Source: Candidatus Moraniibacteriota bacterium
GTDB taxonomy: Bacteria > Patescibacteriota > Minisyncoccia > CAIUEV01
NCBI GenBank assembly: GCA_016867255.1
Contig: VGKB01000043.1
Span: forward strand, 1 to 6,364
Length of the DNA stretch: 6,364 bases
Reading direction: 5' to 3'
Shown here: piece after piece, positions 1 to 4,851 of the stretch
Layout of the letters: each line of letters begins with the position of its first letter
Numbering within the stretch: the stretch's first letter is position 1
Made by a program: the position numbers and the translations under genes
The notes under the pieces: generated by a model
What the model saw: the letters and a program-made list of their open reading frames with translations, nothing else
Databases searched by the model: none
Told to the model about the DNA's origin: nothing

Positions 1-245
1 GAGAGATCATCCAAGCCATCAAAAAAGTGCTGCAGGAAACTCCTCCTGAATTAGCCGCGGATATCATTGACCGAGGGATGATCCTCACCGGCGGCAGCGC
101 CGAACTGAAAAACTTGGATAACCTTCTGGCTAAAGCCGTAGGCGTCCCCTGCTATGTGGCGGACGAGCCATCATTTTGCGTGGTGAAGGGAATAAAAATT
201 GTGCTAGAAAATTTAGATACGTATAAAAGGAGTTTAATTAATTAA
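1..245 (+). CDS. mreB: Rod shape-determining protein MreB, C-terminal end (5' truncated)
   Basis: Only the last 80 codons are in the window; reading begins at base 3 and ends at TAA 243-245. MreB is the bacterial actin homologue that polymerises under the inner membrane and guides lateral cell-wall synthesis. The visible part holds the family's C-terminal signature: a helix ending in TPPELAADIIDRG, then the nucleotide-binding strand and loop MILTGGSAELKNLDNLL, then a GVPCYVADEPSFCVVKG stretch matching the usual G(I/V)PVYVADDPLTCVA-G block. The second glycine-rich segment reads TGGSAEL where many MreB proteins have TGGGALL, a mild variation. A GTG at 27 could be misread as a start, but the frame is open to the window edge and the residues before it (EIIQAIKK) continue the same helix. 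The next gene starts one base after the stop, so co-transcription is likely. Identity is secure at family level. Confidence 0.93.
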   Translation, partial: EIIQAIKKVLQETPPELAADIIDRGMILTGGSAELKNLDNLLAKAVGVPCYVADEPSFCVVKGIKIVLENLDTYKRSLIN

Positions 246-246
246 A

Positions 247-1398
247 ATGAAACCCTACATCGCCATCAATGCTACTGCACTGTTTAAGCCGCAAAAGACC
301 GGAATAGAGTGGTACAGTTGGCAGCTCATCAAATATTTGGCGCGGGAATGGAAGAAATCCGATCCGCCGGTGGCGTTACTTGCACCCCGCGATTTAATAA
401 AACAAAGGGGAGATAAACAAAGCATTATATCTCTTTTGCCAAAAAACAAAAACTGGCATATTAAGCCCTTGCCAGGAAAATACTTCTGGACTCAATACCG
501 TCTGTCAAAATTTCTAAAACGCTATCCGCCCGCGCTTCTCTTCTCTCCCGCTTATGTCGCGCCCCGTTTCCTGCCAAAAAGCATCCTCACCGTAAACACC
601 GTCCACGGCCTTGAAGGAGAATATTTTCCGGAAATCAGCAGTTTTCAAAAAACTTTAATTGAACGGTTTCTCTACCTCCCCGCTCTCAAAAAAAGTACCC
701 GGATAATTGCTGTTTCCGAACATACCAAAAAAGACCTGCACTATTTTTTTGGGATTCCTCTTGAAAAAATCGCCACCGTCTTAAGCGGGCCGGGGACGCT
801 GGACGAAGAAACGTACACTGTTGAGAATAAATTAAAATTACCTCTGGCAAAAAATGTCAAATTCTTTTTTTTAGGCGGGGAAAACGAGCGAAAAAACCTT
901 GAGATGGCTCTAAAAATATTTCTGAAAATAAAAAAAACCGTAAGAAAACAACACGCTGTTTCTCTGTATATTGCGGGAAATATACCCAACAAGCTAAAAA
1001 AAATTATCTCCTCCGGCGAAAAAAACATTGCCCTCCTTGGCTATGTTTCAGAAAAAGAAAAAATTCGCCAGTTGAAATCCGCCAATTTTTTGCTCTATCC
1101 CAGCTTTTATGAAGGATTCGGCTTCCCGGTATTGGAAGCGCAAGCTCTCGGCACCGTACCGGTAGTGCTTAAAGGAAGCGGAGTCGCGGAAATTGGCGGC
1201 CGGGGGCTCATTGAAATTAATCCCACTTCCCAAGAAAAAGATTTTGCGGTAGAATTAGCTAGTACGATCCGCAATCCCGAAAAATACAAAGAACTACAAA
1301 CACTGAGCCAAAAAAACATTCAGCGATTCAGCTGGCGCTGTTGTGCCGCCCAAGTAAGAAAAATTCTAACCGGTCTTACCGATAAAAATAACGCATAA
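247..1398 (+). CDS. Glycosyltransferase family 4 (GT-B fold, mannosyltransferase-like)
   Basis: A 383-residue retaining glycosyltransferase of the large GT4 family, which moves a sugar from a nucleotide donor onto a lipid-linked or growing glycan acceptor on the cytoplasmic face of the membrane. The N-terminal Rossmann-like half (about 1-190) has the acceptor-side TVHGLEGEYFPE segment with H120 and the linker IIAVSEHTKKDL (153-164), which resembles the usual (A/V)S-(F/H)(T/S)-(K/R)-DL block. The C-terminal half (about 200-370) starts with FFFLGGENERKNLEMAL, the G-x-x-x-x-RKN donor-domain signature with R215, K216 and N217. It also carries the nucleotide-sugar E-x7-E motif, E289 to E297, in YEGFGFPVLEAQALG. 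No signal peptide or membrane helix is visible. The ATG at 247 is one base after the mreB stop. AAAGGAG at 226-232 is a possible ribosome binding site about 14 bases upstream, longer spacing than usual. Donor and acceptor cannot be told from sequence. The neighbouring O-antigen ligase-like gene suggests a surface glycan. Confidence 0.9.
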   Translation: MKPYIAINATALFKPQKTGIEWYSWQLIKYLAREWKKSDPPVALLAPRDLIKQRGDKQSIISLLPKNKNWHIKPLPGKYFWTQYRLSKFLKRYPPALLFSPAYVAPRFLPKSILTVNTVHGLEGEYFPEISSFQKTLIERFLYLPALKKSTRIIAVSEHTKKDLHYFFGIPLEKIATVLSGPGTLDEETYTVENKLKLPLAKNVKFFFLGGENERKNLEMALKIFLKIKKTVRKQHAVSLYIAGNIPNKLKKIISSGEKNIALLGYVSEKEKIRQLKSANFLLYPSFYEGFGFPVLEAQALGTVPVVLKGSGVAEIGGRGLIEINPTSQEKDFAVELASTIRNPEKYKELQTLSQKNIQRFSWRCCAAQVRKILTGLTDKNNA

Positions 1399-1415
1399 CC
1401 GCTTCATAACCGCTT
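1394..1415 (+). repeat. 11-bp perfect tandem duplication at a gene junction
   Basis: CATAACCGCTT occurs twice head to tail (1394-1404 and 1405-1415). The first copy contains the TAA stop of the glycosyltransferase (1396-1398), and the second ends exactly at the ATG of the next gene (1416). It fills the whole intergenic spacer and leaves no Shine-Dalgarno sequence there. The most economical reading is a small replication-slippage duplication that widened the gap between two genes which may once have been closer. No regulatory role is shown. Confidence 0.85.
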
Positions 1416-1847
1416 ATGGATTACGAAAAAGAAGCTGAACAAAAACTTTTAATCGAGGAGGAAACCACTAATTTAACTAAGAGGATTAATGAAGGAATTC
1501 AGGCTTTGCAAAAAATTCCGGGTGATGAAAAAACATTAAACGCACTGAAAAACCTGATTGTCCTCCAAAAAAATCTGGAAAATCCACGGATAAAAAACAA
1601 AATCGCTTTCCATAATCACCTACTTGATAAGATCGGAAATATGTCAACCATCATTGGAGGAATGGTGAAAAGACTAGAAAAAATCAGTCAGGTTCCTGCT
1701 AAAAGAGACCAGATGCCCATCATCAAAGAAACGATTGAAAAATACATTGAAACTCTTAATGAATACCTCAATAAACTAAAGTTTGAAACCGATCTTATGG
1801 ACAAGGAGATCGGCACCAGCTGGGAAGAGAACCAAAAAGTTGCCTAA
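1416..1847 (+). CDS. Small helical (probably coiled-coil) protein of unknown function
   Basis: A 143-residue protein I do not recognise. It is rich in Glu, Lys, Leu, Ile and Asn, with no cysteine, no membrane segment and no signal peptide, so it should be cytoplasmic. Heptad-like spacing of hydrophobic residues runs through EKEAEQKLLIEEETTNLTKR (4-23), an ALQKIPGDEKTLNALKNLIVLQKNL segment (30-54) and TIEKYIETLNEYLNKLKFET (106-125). This suggests two or three long helices, with a break near residues 55-95 where glycines and prolines cluster (NPRIKN, IGG, VPAKRD). The ATG at 1416 follows the glycosyltransferase stop by 17 bases, and the spacer is a tandem duplication without a ribosome binding site. 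Same strand and tight spacing suggest it belongs to the mreB-glycosyltransferase unit. The length of the open frame and its plausible amino-acid composition support a real gene; the function is unknown. Confidence 0.72.
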   Translation: MDYEKEAEQKLLIEEETTNLTKRINEGIQALQKIPGDEKTLNALKNLIVLQKNLENPRIKNKIAFHNHLLDKIGNMSTIIGGMVKRLEKISQVPAKRDQMPIIKETIEKYIETLNEYLNKLKFETDLMDKEIGTSWEENQKVA

Positions 1848-1852
1848 ACTAT

Positions 1853-1880
1853 TTGACAAAAAATAAAGCTGTATTAGATT
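1853..1880 (+). promoter_or_regulatory. Putative sigma70-type promoter for the winged-helix gene
   Basis: A perfect -35 box TTGACA (1853-1858) is followed after 16 bases by TAGATT (1875-1880), which matches four of six positions of TATAAT. The surrounding spacer to 1905 is strongly AT-rich. Transcription would begin near 1887, leaving a leader of about 20 bases with no Shine-Dalgarno sequence before the ATG at 1906. The call rests on the box match only. Confidence 0.5.
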
Positions 1881-1905
1881 GATTTAATTTAACTAAAACT
1901 TCACA

Positions 1906-2691
1906 ATGTCAAGCATCTGGACTTGGCTAACCGGTAAAAAGAAGTTTTATCGCCTCATAAGGGCACACTACCATTTTTTGTCCCCTAACTGCCGCAACCT
2001 CTTATTTCTTCCTCCGTCCTCCATCGTCAACTATTCCGCCTACCTATCATCCTGCCTCCAAAAAAAATTTACGAAGGACAACACCCCTTCATCCCCAAAA
2101 GTCCCTCGCCAGCGGCGGGGGACTTTCTCTTTTTACGGCACAGTTCCGCCCGCTCTCCCGCCCATTCTCAAGAAACCGGCCAAAATTATCTGGCTGTGGA
2201 ACATTGCAGAAATTCCCTCTCACCGTAAAATCGCCTTGGCAAAAATCGCCCAGAAGCATAGGTCATCTGTTATTTCCGAATCAATTTTTTCCCCGCGCAA
2301 TTTCTCCTATGACCTAGCTAAAAACAACGACTGGTTTTTTGTTAAAAAACACGGCTGGCGGCCAGTAATTTGGCAGATTATCACCCAACATAAAAAACTG
2401 GCTTGCCGCGGAGACGCCGTGCCGGAATTTCCTCCTAGATTTTCTTTGCGGGAAAGACTGGTCCTAAGAATTCTCTGGAAGTTCCGCCATCGCCTTACCA
2501 GTTTGGAAGAAATATCTTCCTATGTCTACGGCCGGCGGTTTTACAAAAACCTCCACGCTTCCGAGGTGATAATCGCAGGACTGAGAAAAAAACTCAAAAA
2601 ACTTTTCGGTAGAAGGGATCTCTTAAACAATTACCGCTCCTACGGATATCATATTGATAAAGATATTTGGAAAGATATTTCTAAATTTTAA
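1906..2691 (+). CDS. Protein with C-terminal OmpR/PhoB-type winged-helix DNA-binding domain
   Basis: A 261-residue basic protein. Residues about 177-252 match the transcriptional-regulator C-terminal fold (Trans_reg_C). FSLRERLVLRILWKFRHRL (179-197) corresponds to the start of the domain, LTSLEEISSYVYG (197-209) to the 'vs(r)eeLl..vwg' helix, and HASEVIIAGLRKKLKKLFG (217-235) to the recognition helix, with the usual LRKKL. NYRSYGYHI (242-250) is the C-terminal wing, equivalent to (T)VRG(V/I)GY.L. Response regulators carry a receiver domain with a phosphorylatable Asp before this fold; none is visible here. Residues 1-176 resemble nothing I know, although WLWNIAEIPSHRKIALAKIAQKH and a Trp/Phe-rich segment (DWFFVKKHGWRPVIWQII) look folded. 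Residues 65-73 (KVPRQRRGT) are encoded by a palindromic repeat described separately. The gene probably has its own promoter and converges on the downstream gene with an 11-base overlap. DNA binding is well supported; the target and the signal are not known. Confidence 0.8.
   Translation: MSSIWTWLTGKKKFYRLIRAHYHFLSPNCRNLLFLPPSSIVNYSAYLSSCLQKKFTKDNTPSSPKVPRQRRGTFSFYGTVPPALPPILKKPAKIIWLWNIAEIPSHRKIALAKIAQKHRSSVISESIFSPRNFSYDLAKNNDWFFVKKHGWRPVIWQIITQHKKLACRGDAVPEFPPRFSLRERLVLRILWKFRHRLTSLEEISSYVYGRRFYKNLHASEVIIAGLRKKLKKLFGRRDLLNNYRSYGYHIDKDIWKDISKF
2098..2126 (+). repeat. Perfect hairpin-forming palindromic element inside the winged-helix gene
   Basis: AAAGTCCC-T-CGCC (2098-2110) pairs with GGCG-G-GGGACTTT (2114-2126) around a three-base loop AGC. 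This gives a 13-bp stem with one T-G wobble as the only imperfection. It is read in frame as KVPRQRRGTF, codons 65-74, flanked by a low-complexity segment (TPSSP before, FSFYG after). It sits in the poorly conserved-looking N-terminal part and is far more GC-rich than the sequence around it. It looks like a dispersed palindromic repeat inserted in frame, as known for the Rickettsia palindromic elements. Whether other copies exist in the genome cannot be seen from this window. Confidence 0.75.
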
Positions 2692-4156
2692 AATTCGCCT
2701 TCCGGTTAAAAGCTTGGTAAGCAATCAACACTAGCACAAGCGGCAAAATTTGCGGTGAAAAGACAGGAGTTTCAAAAAATGAATGCAGAGAAAACCAAAA
2801 AATGCCTAAAGCCGCCGCCAGGCTCAAAATATTAGAATTATTATCCCCGGCGCAACCGCCTCGCCCAAGACAATAAAATCCAAATAGCGGTCTTACTGCC
2901 CACAGTAAAACCAGCGCCCAAGCCAGCGCGCCCGGAATTCCTGTTTCGCCAGCCAAATCAAGATAGGTATTATGGGCATAAATCGGCTCACGGTACTTGG
3001 ACTCCGGCCGGACAAAACTTGCATAATTACCCATTCCCACGCCCAATATTGGATTATACTTGGTTACTTCCACCGCCTCGCTCCAGATTTCCAACCGTCC
3101 TTTATTGGATCCTTCATTGAAGTCTAAAATTGAGAGAAATCTTTCCCGCACTGGAGTCACTGAAAAAACAATCCAGTTCACAGCAAGCACTCCCAATAGG
3201 ACGTAGAATATTCCACGGGGAGAGACCTTTAATTGGTTCTCCCGCCAGAGATAATACACAAGCCATAACACTGCTCCCAAAAACCCCACATAACTGCCGC
3301 GGGAAAAGGTGAGCAACAGGGCCAAAAAAGATAAGAAAGGCAAAATCCATAAAAAGATTTTTTTGGCTCCGCCGCTATTCCCGCGAAAGCGGGGATCTGA
3401 ATTTTTTTCCAACACGTACGCCATTTGTAAAGGCAAACTCATCCCCAGAAAAAACGCCAGCATATGGGGATCTGGGAAGACGCCGAAGGCGCGCAAAACA
3501 TCAATCCCTCCCACATTTACCAGCCAGCTGGGATTACTGGCCACCGCTTCGCCGGCATTGGCTCCGAAGAGGAGCGGGGCAACATATTTCCCCCAATAAC
3601 TGATAAACGCCTCCCGGCCAATTACGAACTGGCTTAAGAATTGCCCCAATGCCAAAATTGAAGCCAGAAAAGCGCTCCATGACCAATACTTAAACAATTT
3701 ATGCCATTGGTCTTTTCGGCAAAGAAAAGCCAAAGCCAAAAAATAAATGGGGAATATCGTTAAAAATACCAAGTATTTTCGGATAAATCTGCCCGGATCA
3801 TCCGCTGAAAGTCCCGAAAAAAAACTCCAGAACAGAAAGAACATAATTAAAAGCGTCGGCGTGGACAAATCAAACCAGGGACATTTTGTATATACAATGT
3901 ATATACATCCCACAATCGCCAAAAACACTATCATTAGCCGGCCGAAAGCCAAATCAATATCCGCCGTCGGATTAAGCGCCGGCAGGAACGGGATCAGCGC
4001 CGGCAGAATTATTAATATTTTGGGTAAATAAAGCCAGGCCAACAGCGCCGCCAAAATTGTCAATATTATTAACAAAAATACCGGCCAGGAATAGACAATA
4101 CCAACAATGCCGATAGCACCAGCTAAGACAATTAATGCTCGACAAATATTACTCAT
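2681..4156 (-). CDS. O-antigen ligase / polymerase-like membrane protein (Wzy/WaaL family)
   Basis: A 491-residue polytopic membrane protein with roughly ten to twelve hydrophobic helices, starting with IVLAGAIGIVGIVYSWPVFLLIILTILAALLAWLYL (two helices, about 9-44). It matches the Wzy_C/O-antigen ligase superfamily, which transfers or polymerises undecaprenyl-linked glycans on the outer face of the membrane. Key regions are TFSRGSYVGFLGAVL (283-297, with the conserved SRG and R286) and the large external loop GRLEIWSEAVEVTKYNPILGVGMGNY (353-378). The signature AHNTYLDLAGETGIPGALAW (394-413) has the H395-N396 pair and E404. Candidate roles are O-antigen-type polymerase, glycan-to-lipid ligase or protein O-oligosaccharyltransferase; sequence alone does not decide. 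The hydrophilic loop at 250-264 contains DPRFRGN, encoded by a hairpin repeat. The ATG at 4156 lacks a clear Shine-Dalgarno sequence and lies 7 bases from a tandem 13-bp repeat. The end overlaps the convergent winged-helix gene by 11 bases. Confidence 0.88.
   Translation of the reverse strand: MSNICRALIVLAGAIGIVGIVYSWPVFLLIILTILAALLAWLYLPKILIILPALIPFLPALNPTADIDLAFGRLMIVFLAIVGCIYIVYTKCPWFDLSTPTLLIMFFLFWSFFSGLSADDPGRFIRKYLVFLTIFPIYFLALAFLCRKDQWHKLFKYWSWSAFLASILALGQFLSQFVIGREAFISYWGKYVAPLLFGANAGEAVASNPSWLVNVGGIDVLRAFGVFPDPHMLAFFLGMSLPLQMAYVLEKNSDPRFRGNSGGAKKIFLWILPFLSFLALLLTFSRGSYVGFLGAVLWLVYYLWRENQLKVSPRGIFYVLLGVLAVNWIVFSVTPVRERFLSILDFNEGSNKGRLEIWSEAVEVTKYNPILGVGMGNYASFVRPESKYREPIYAHNTYLDLAGETGIPGALAWALVLLWAVRPLFGFYCLGRGGCAGDNNSNILSLAAALGIFWFSLHSFFETPVFSPQILPLVLVLIAYQAFNRKANFKI
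3377..3396 (-). repeat. GNRA-capped palindromic repeat inside the O-antigen ligase-like gene
   Basis: On the plus strand ATTCCCGC (3377-3384) and GCGGGGAT (3389-3396) form an 8-bp stem, with one T-G wobble, closed by a GAAA tetraloop (3385-3388). The core CCCGCGAAAGCGGG closely resembles the dispersed ATTCCC...GGGAAT class of bacterial repeats (for example dRS3 of Neisseria). On the coding (minus) strand it reads in frame as DPRFRGN, residues 254-260 of the membrane protein. It falls in a hydrophilic loop between two membrane helices, where an insertion would be tolerated. It differs in sequence from the hairpin at 2098-2126, so two repeat families may be present. Confidence 0.75.
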
Positions 4157-4163
4157 AACGAGA

Positions 4164-4189
4164 TGGTTACAAAATTTGGTTACAAAATT
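4164..4189. repeat. Perfect 13-bp tandem repeat next to the ligase start codon
   Basis: TGGTTACAAAATT occurs twice without a spacer (4164-4176 and 4177-4189; AATTTTGTAACCA twice when read towards the minus-strand gene). The near edge lies 7 bases upstream of the ATG at 4156, so the repeat occupies the place where a ribosome binding site would be. No Shine-Dalgarno-like sequence is visible. It could be a slippage duplication or a pair of protein-binding half sites; a change of one unit would shift spacing by 13 bases. Confidence 0.85.
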
Positions 4190-4223
4190 CCCTTTATTGT
4201 TTTTTTCAAGGCGTTAAAGAAGG

Positions 4224-4373
4224 ATGGAGGTACCGAAAAAAAATCAAAGAGGGACAAGCCGTAAGTCAGGACAGGCCGTGAAGGCTAAAAAGACCTTCCA
4301 CTCACTGCCGCAACAAAATGGTGAGGGGGTTTCCGGTTTTTTCGGAGACCCTCTTATTTTTTACGTGATTTAA
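4224..4373 (+). other. Doubtful 49-codon ORF or structured RNA in an otherwise gene-free gap
   Basis: The interval 4157-4420 has no convincing gene. Within it an ATG at 4224 opens a plus-strand frame to TAA at 4371, encoding a 49-residue peptide. It begins MEVPKKNQRGTSRKSGQAVK (very basic) and ends GFFGDPLIFYVI. GAAGGA overlaps the start and is too close to act as its ribosome binding site, and I do not recognise the peptide. The same bases also have RNA-like features: CCGAAAAAA (4233-4241) can pair with TTTTTTCGG (4337-4345), and GAGG (4227-4230) with CCTC (4350-4353). This would enclose about 95 bases and compete with the terminator hairpin at 4325-4353. Smaller stems are CTCAC/GTGAG (4301-4305 with 4321-4325) and GCC/GGC around GTGAA. 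I see no clear promoter. It could be a leader-like region, a small RNA antisense to the flanking minus-strand transcript, a small protein, or nothing. Confidence 0.3.
4325..4362 (+). terminator. Strong intrinsic terminator oriented on the plus strand
   Basis: GGGGGTTTCCG (4325-4335) pairs with CGGAGACCCTC (4343-4353) as an 11-bp stem around a seven-base loop (GTTTTTT). The stem can be extended outwards by A4324-T4354 and T4322-A4356. A T-rich tail follows (TTATTTTTT, 4354-4362). The orientation is informative: two pairs (4326/4352 and 4331/4347) are G-U wobbles in plus-strand RNA but would be A-C mismatches in minus-strand RNA, and only the plus strand has a good U-tract. No recognised plus-strand gene precedes it. 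The minus-strand transcript of the half-size transporter passes through it from the other side and could use it only weakly. Confidence 0.7.
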
Positions 4374-4420
4374 AAATTGACCACTCTGTACGCGAATGTG
4401 TAAGTAATGGTTAATCCTTG

Positions 4421-4828
4421 TCAAAAAGCTAGTAAAATTGCGGCAACGGCAGCGAGAATAATCCCTAAAATTTTTGTGAGCGGAACTTTTTCGGCCAAAA
4501 ATACAATCGCTATCACTGAGGTAACCAAGAAACTTAAACTACGGAGAGTTGAAGCGATACTTACTTTACCACCTTGGATAGAGGTAATAAATGCCACGAA
4601 AGCTACCGCGGCAATCAAACCGGATATACCGGCATACCAAATGCCTTTTGAAGTAATGTGTTTGTCTTTGGTAAAATACCAAATAAAAAACGTAAACAGG
4701 GCGATAAATAAAGAAGTGAAGAAAGTCATTGAAACGGAATCAATATCTTTGCCGGCTATCTTGTAGATTATTGAGGTCACTCCATAGCCCAACATGGCTA
4801 TAATAGCCATAGAAACATAAAATTCCAT
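4421..4828 (-). CDS. Half-size EamA/DMT-family transporter (about five membrane helices)
   Basis: A 135-residue very hydrophobic protein of the drug/metabolite transporter superfamily, a group moving small metabolites across the inner membrane. Helices are visible at about 5-25, 33-52, 63-83, 90-111 and 116-134. The C-terminal signature LAEKVPLTKILGIILAAVAAILL (111-133) matches the EamA consensus of a Glu after helix 4, then a (L)T...(I)G helix. Full-length EamA proteins have ten helices in two repeats and about 280-300 residues; this is a single repeat, so it should work as a dimer, as single-repeat DMT proteins do. The frame ends at TGA 4421-4423 and there is no sign of a second half downstream, so it does not look like a broken long gene. 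AAAGG 8 bases before the ATG is a weak ribosome binding site. It follows proS by 23 bases on the same strand, so it is probably co-transcribed. The substrate cannot be inferred. Confidence 0.82.
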   Translation of the reverse strand: MEFYVSMAIIAMLGYGVTSIIYKIAGKDIDSVSMTFFTSLFIALFTFFIWYFTKDKHITSKGIWYAGISGLIAAVAFVAFITSIQGGKVSIASTLRSLSFLVTSVIAIVFLAEKVPLTKILGIILAAVAAILLAF

Positions 4829-4851
4829 CTTTTAAGCCTTTAAAAGTAATG

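Noticed and set aside
865..872. Run of eight T residues in the glycosyltransferase gene as a possible phase-variation tract
   Set aside because: It encodes FFF in a hydrophobic strand before the RKN motif, is short, and similar A/T runs occur throughout this window; there is no sign of a frameshift.
741..1319. Minus-strand ORFs opposite the glycosyltransferase
   Set aside because: They overlap the conserved RKN and E-x7-E regions of the plus-strand enzyme and encode low-complexity Phe/Ser-rich peptides typical of shadows.
3975..4006. Direct repeat AGCGCCGGCAG at 3975-3985 and 3996-4006
   Set aside because: It encodes the repeated LPAL peptide of a membrane-proximal segment in the ligase-like protein; repeated codons explain it well enough.
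3309..4031. Two plus-strand ORFs of 94-96 residues (3309-3599 and 3747-4031)
   Set aside because: Both lie wholly inside the O-antigen ligase-like gene on the opposite strand and show no recognisable domain or ribosome binding site.
4224..4362. Assignment of the structured region to a known riboswitch, because AAGTCAGGA resembles a piece of the cobalamin motif
   Set aside because: The order of the other conserved cobalamin blocks does not fit, and the gene downstream on the same strand is only antisense to the transporter.
4407..4766. 119-residue plus-strand ORF beginning MVNPCQKASK
   Set aside because: It is the antisense shadow of the EamA-like gene, whose membrane helices and family signature on the minus strand are clear; the plus-strand translation resembles nothing.
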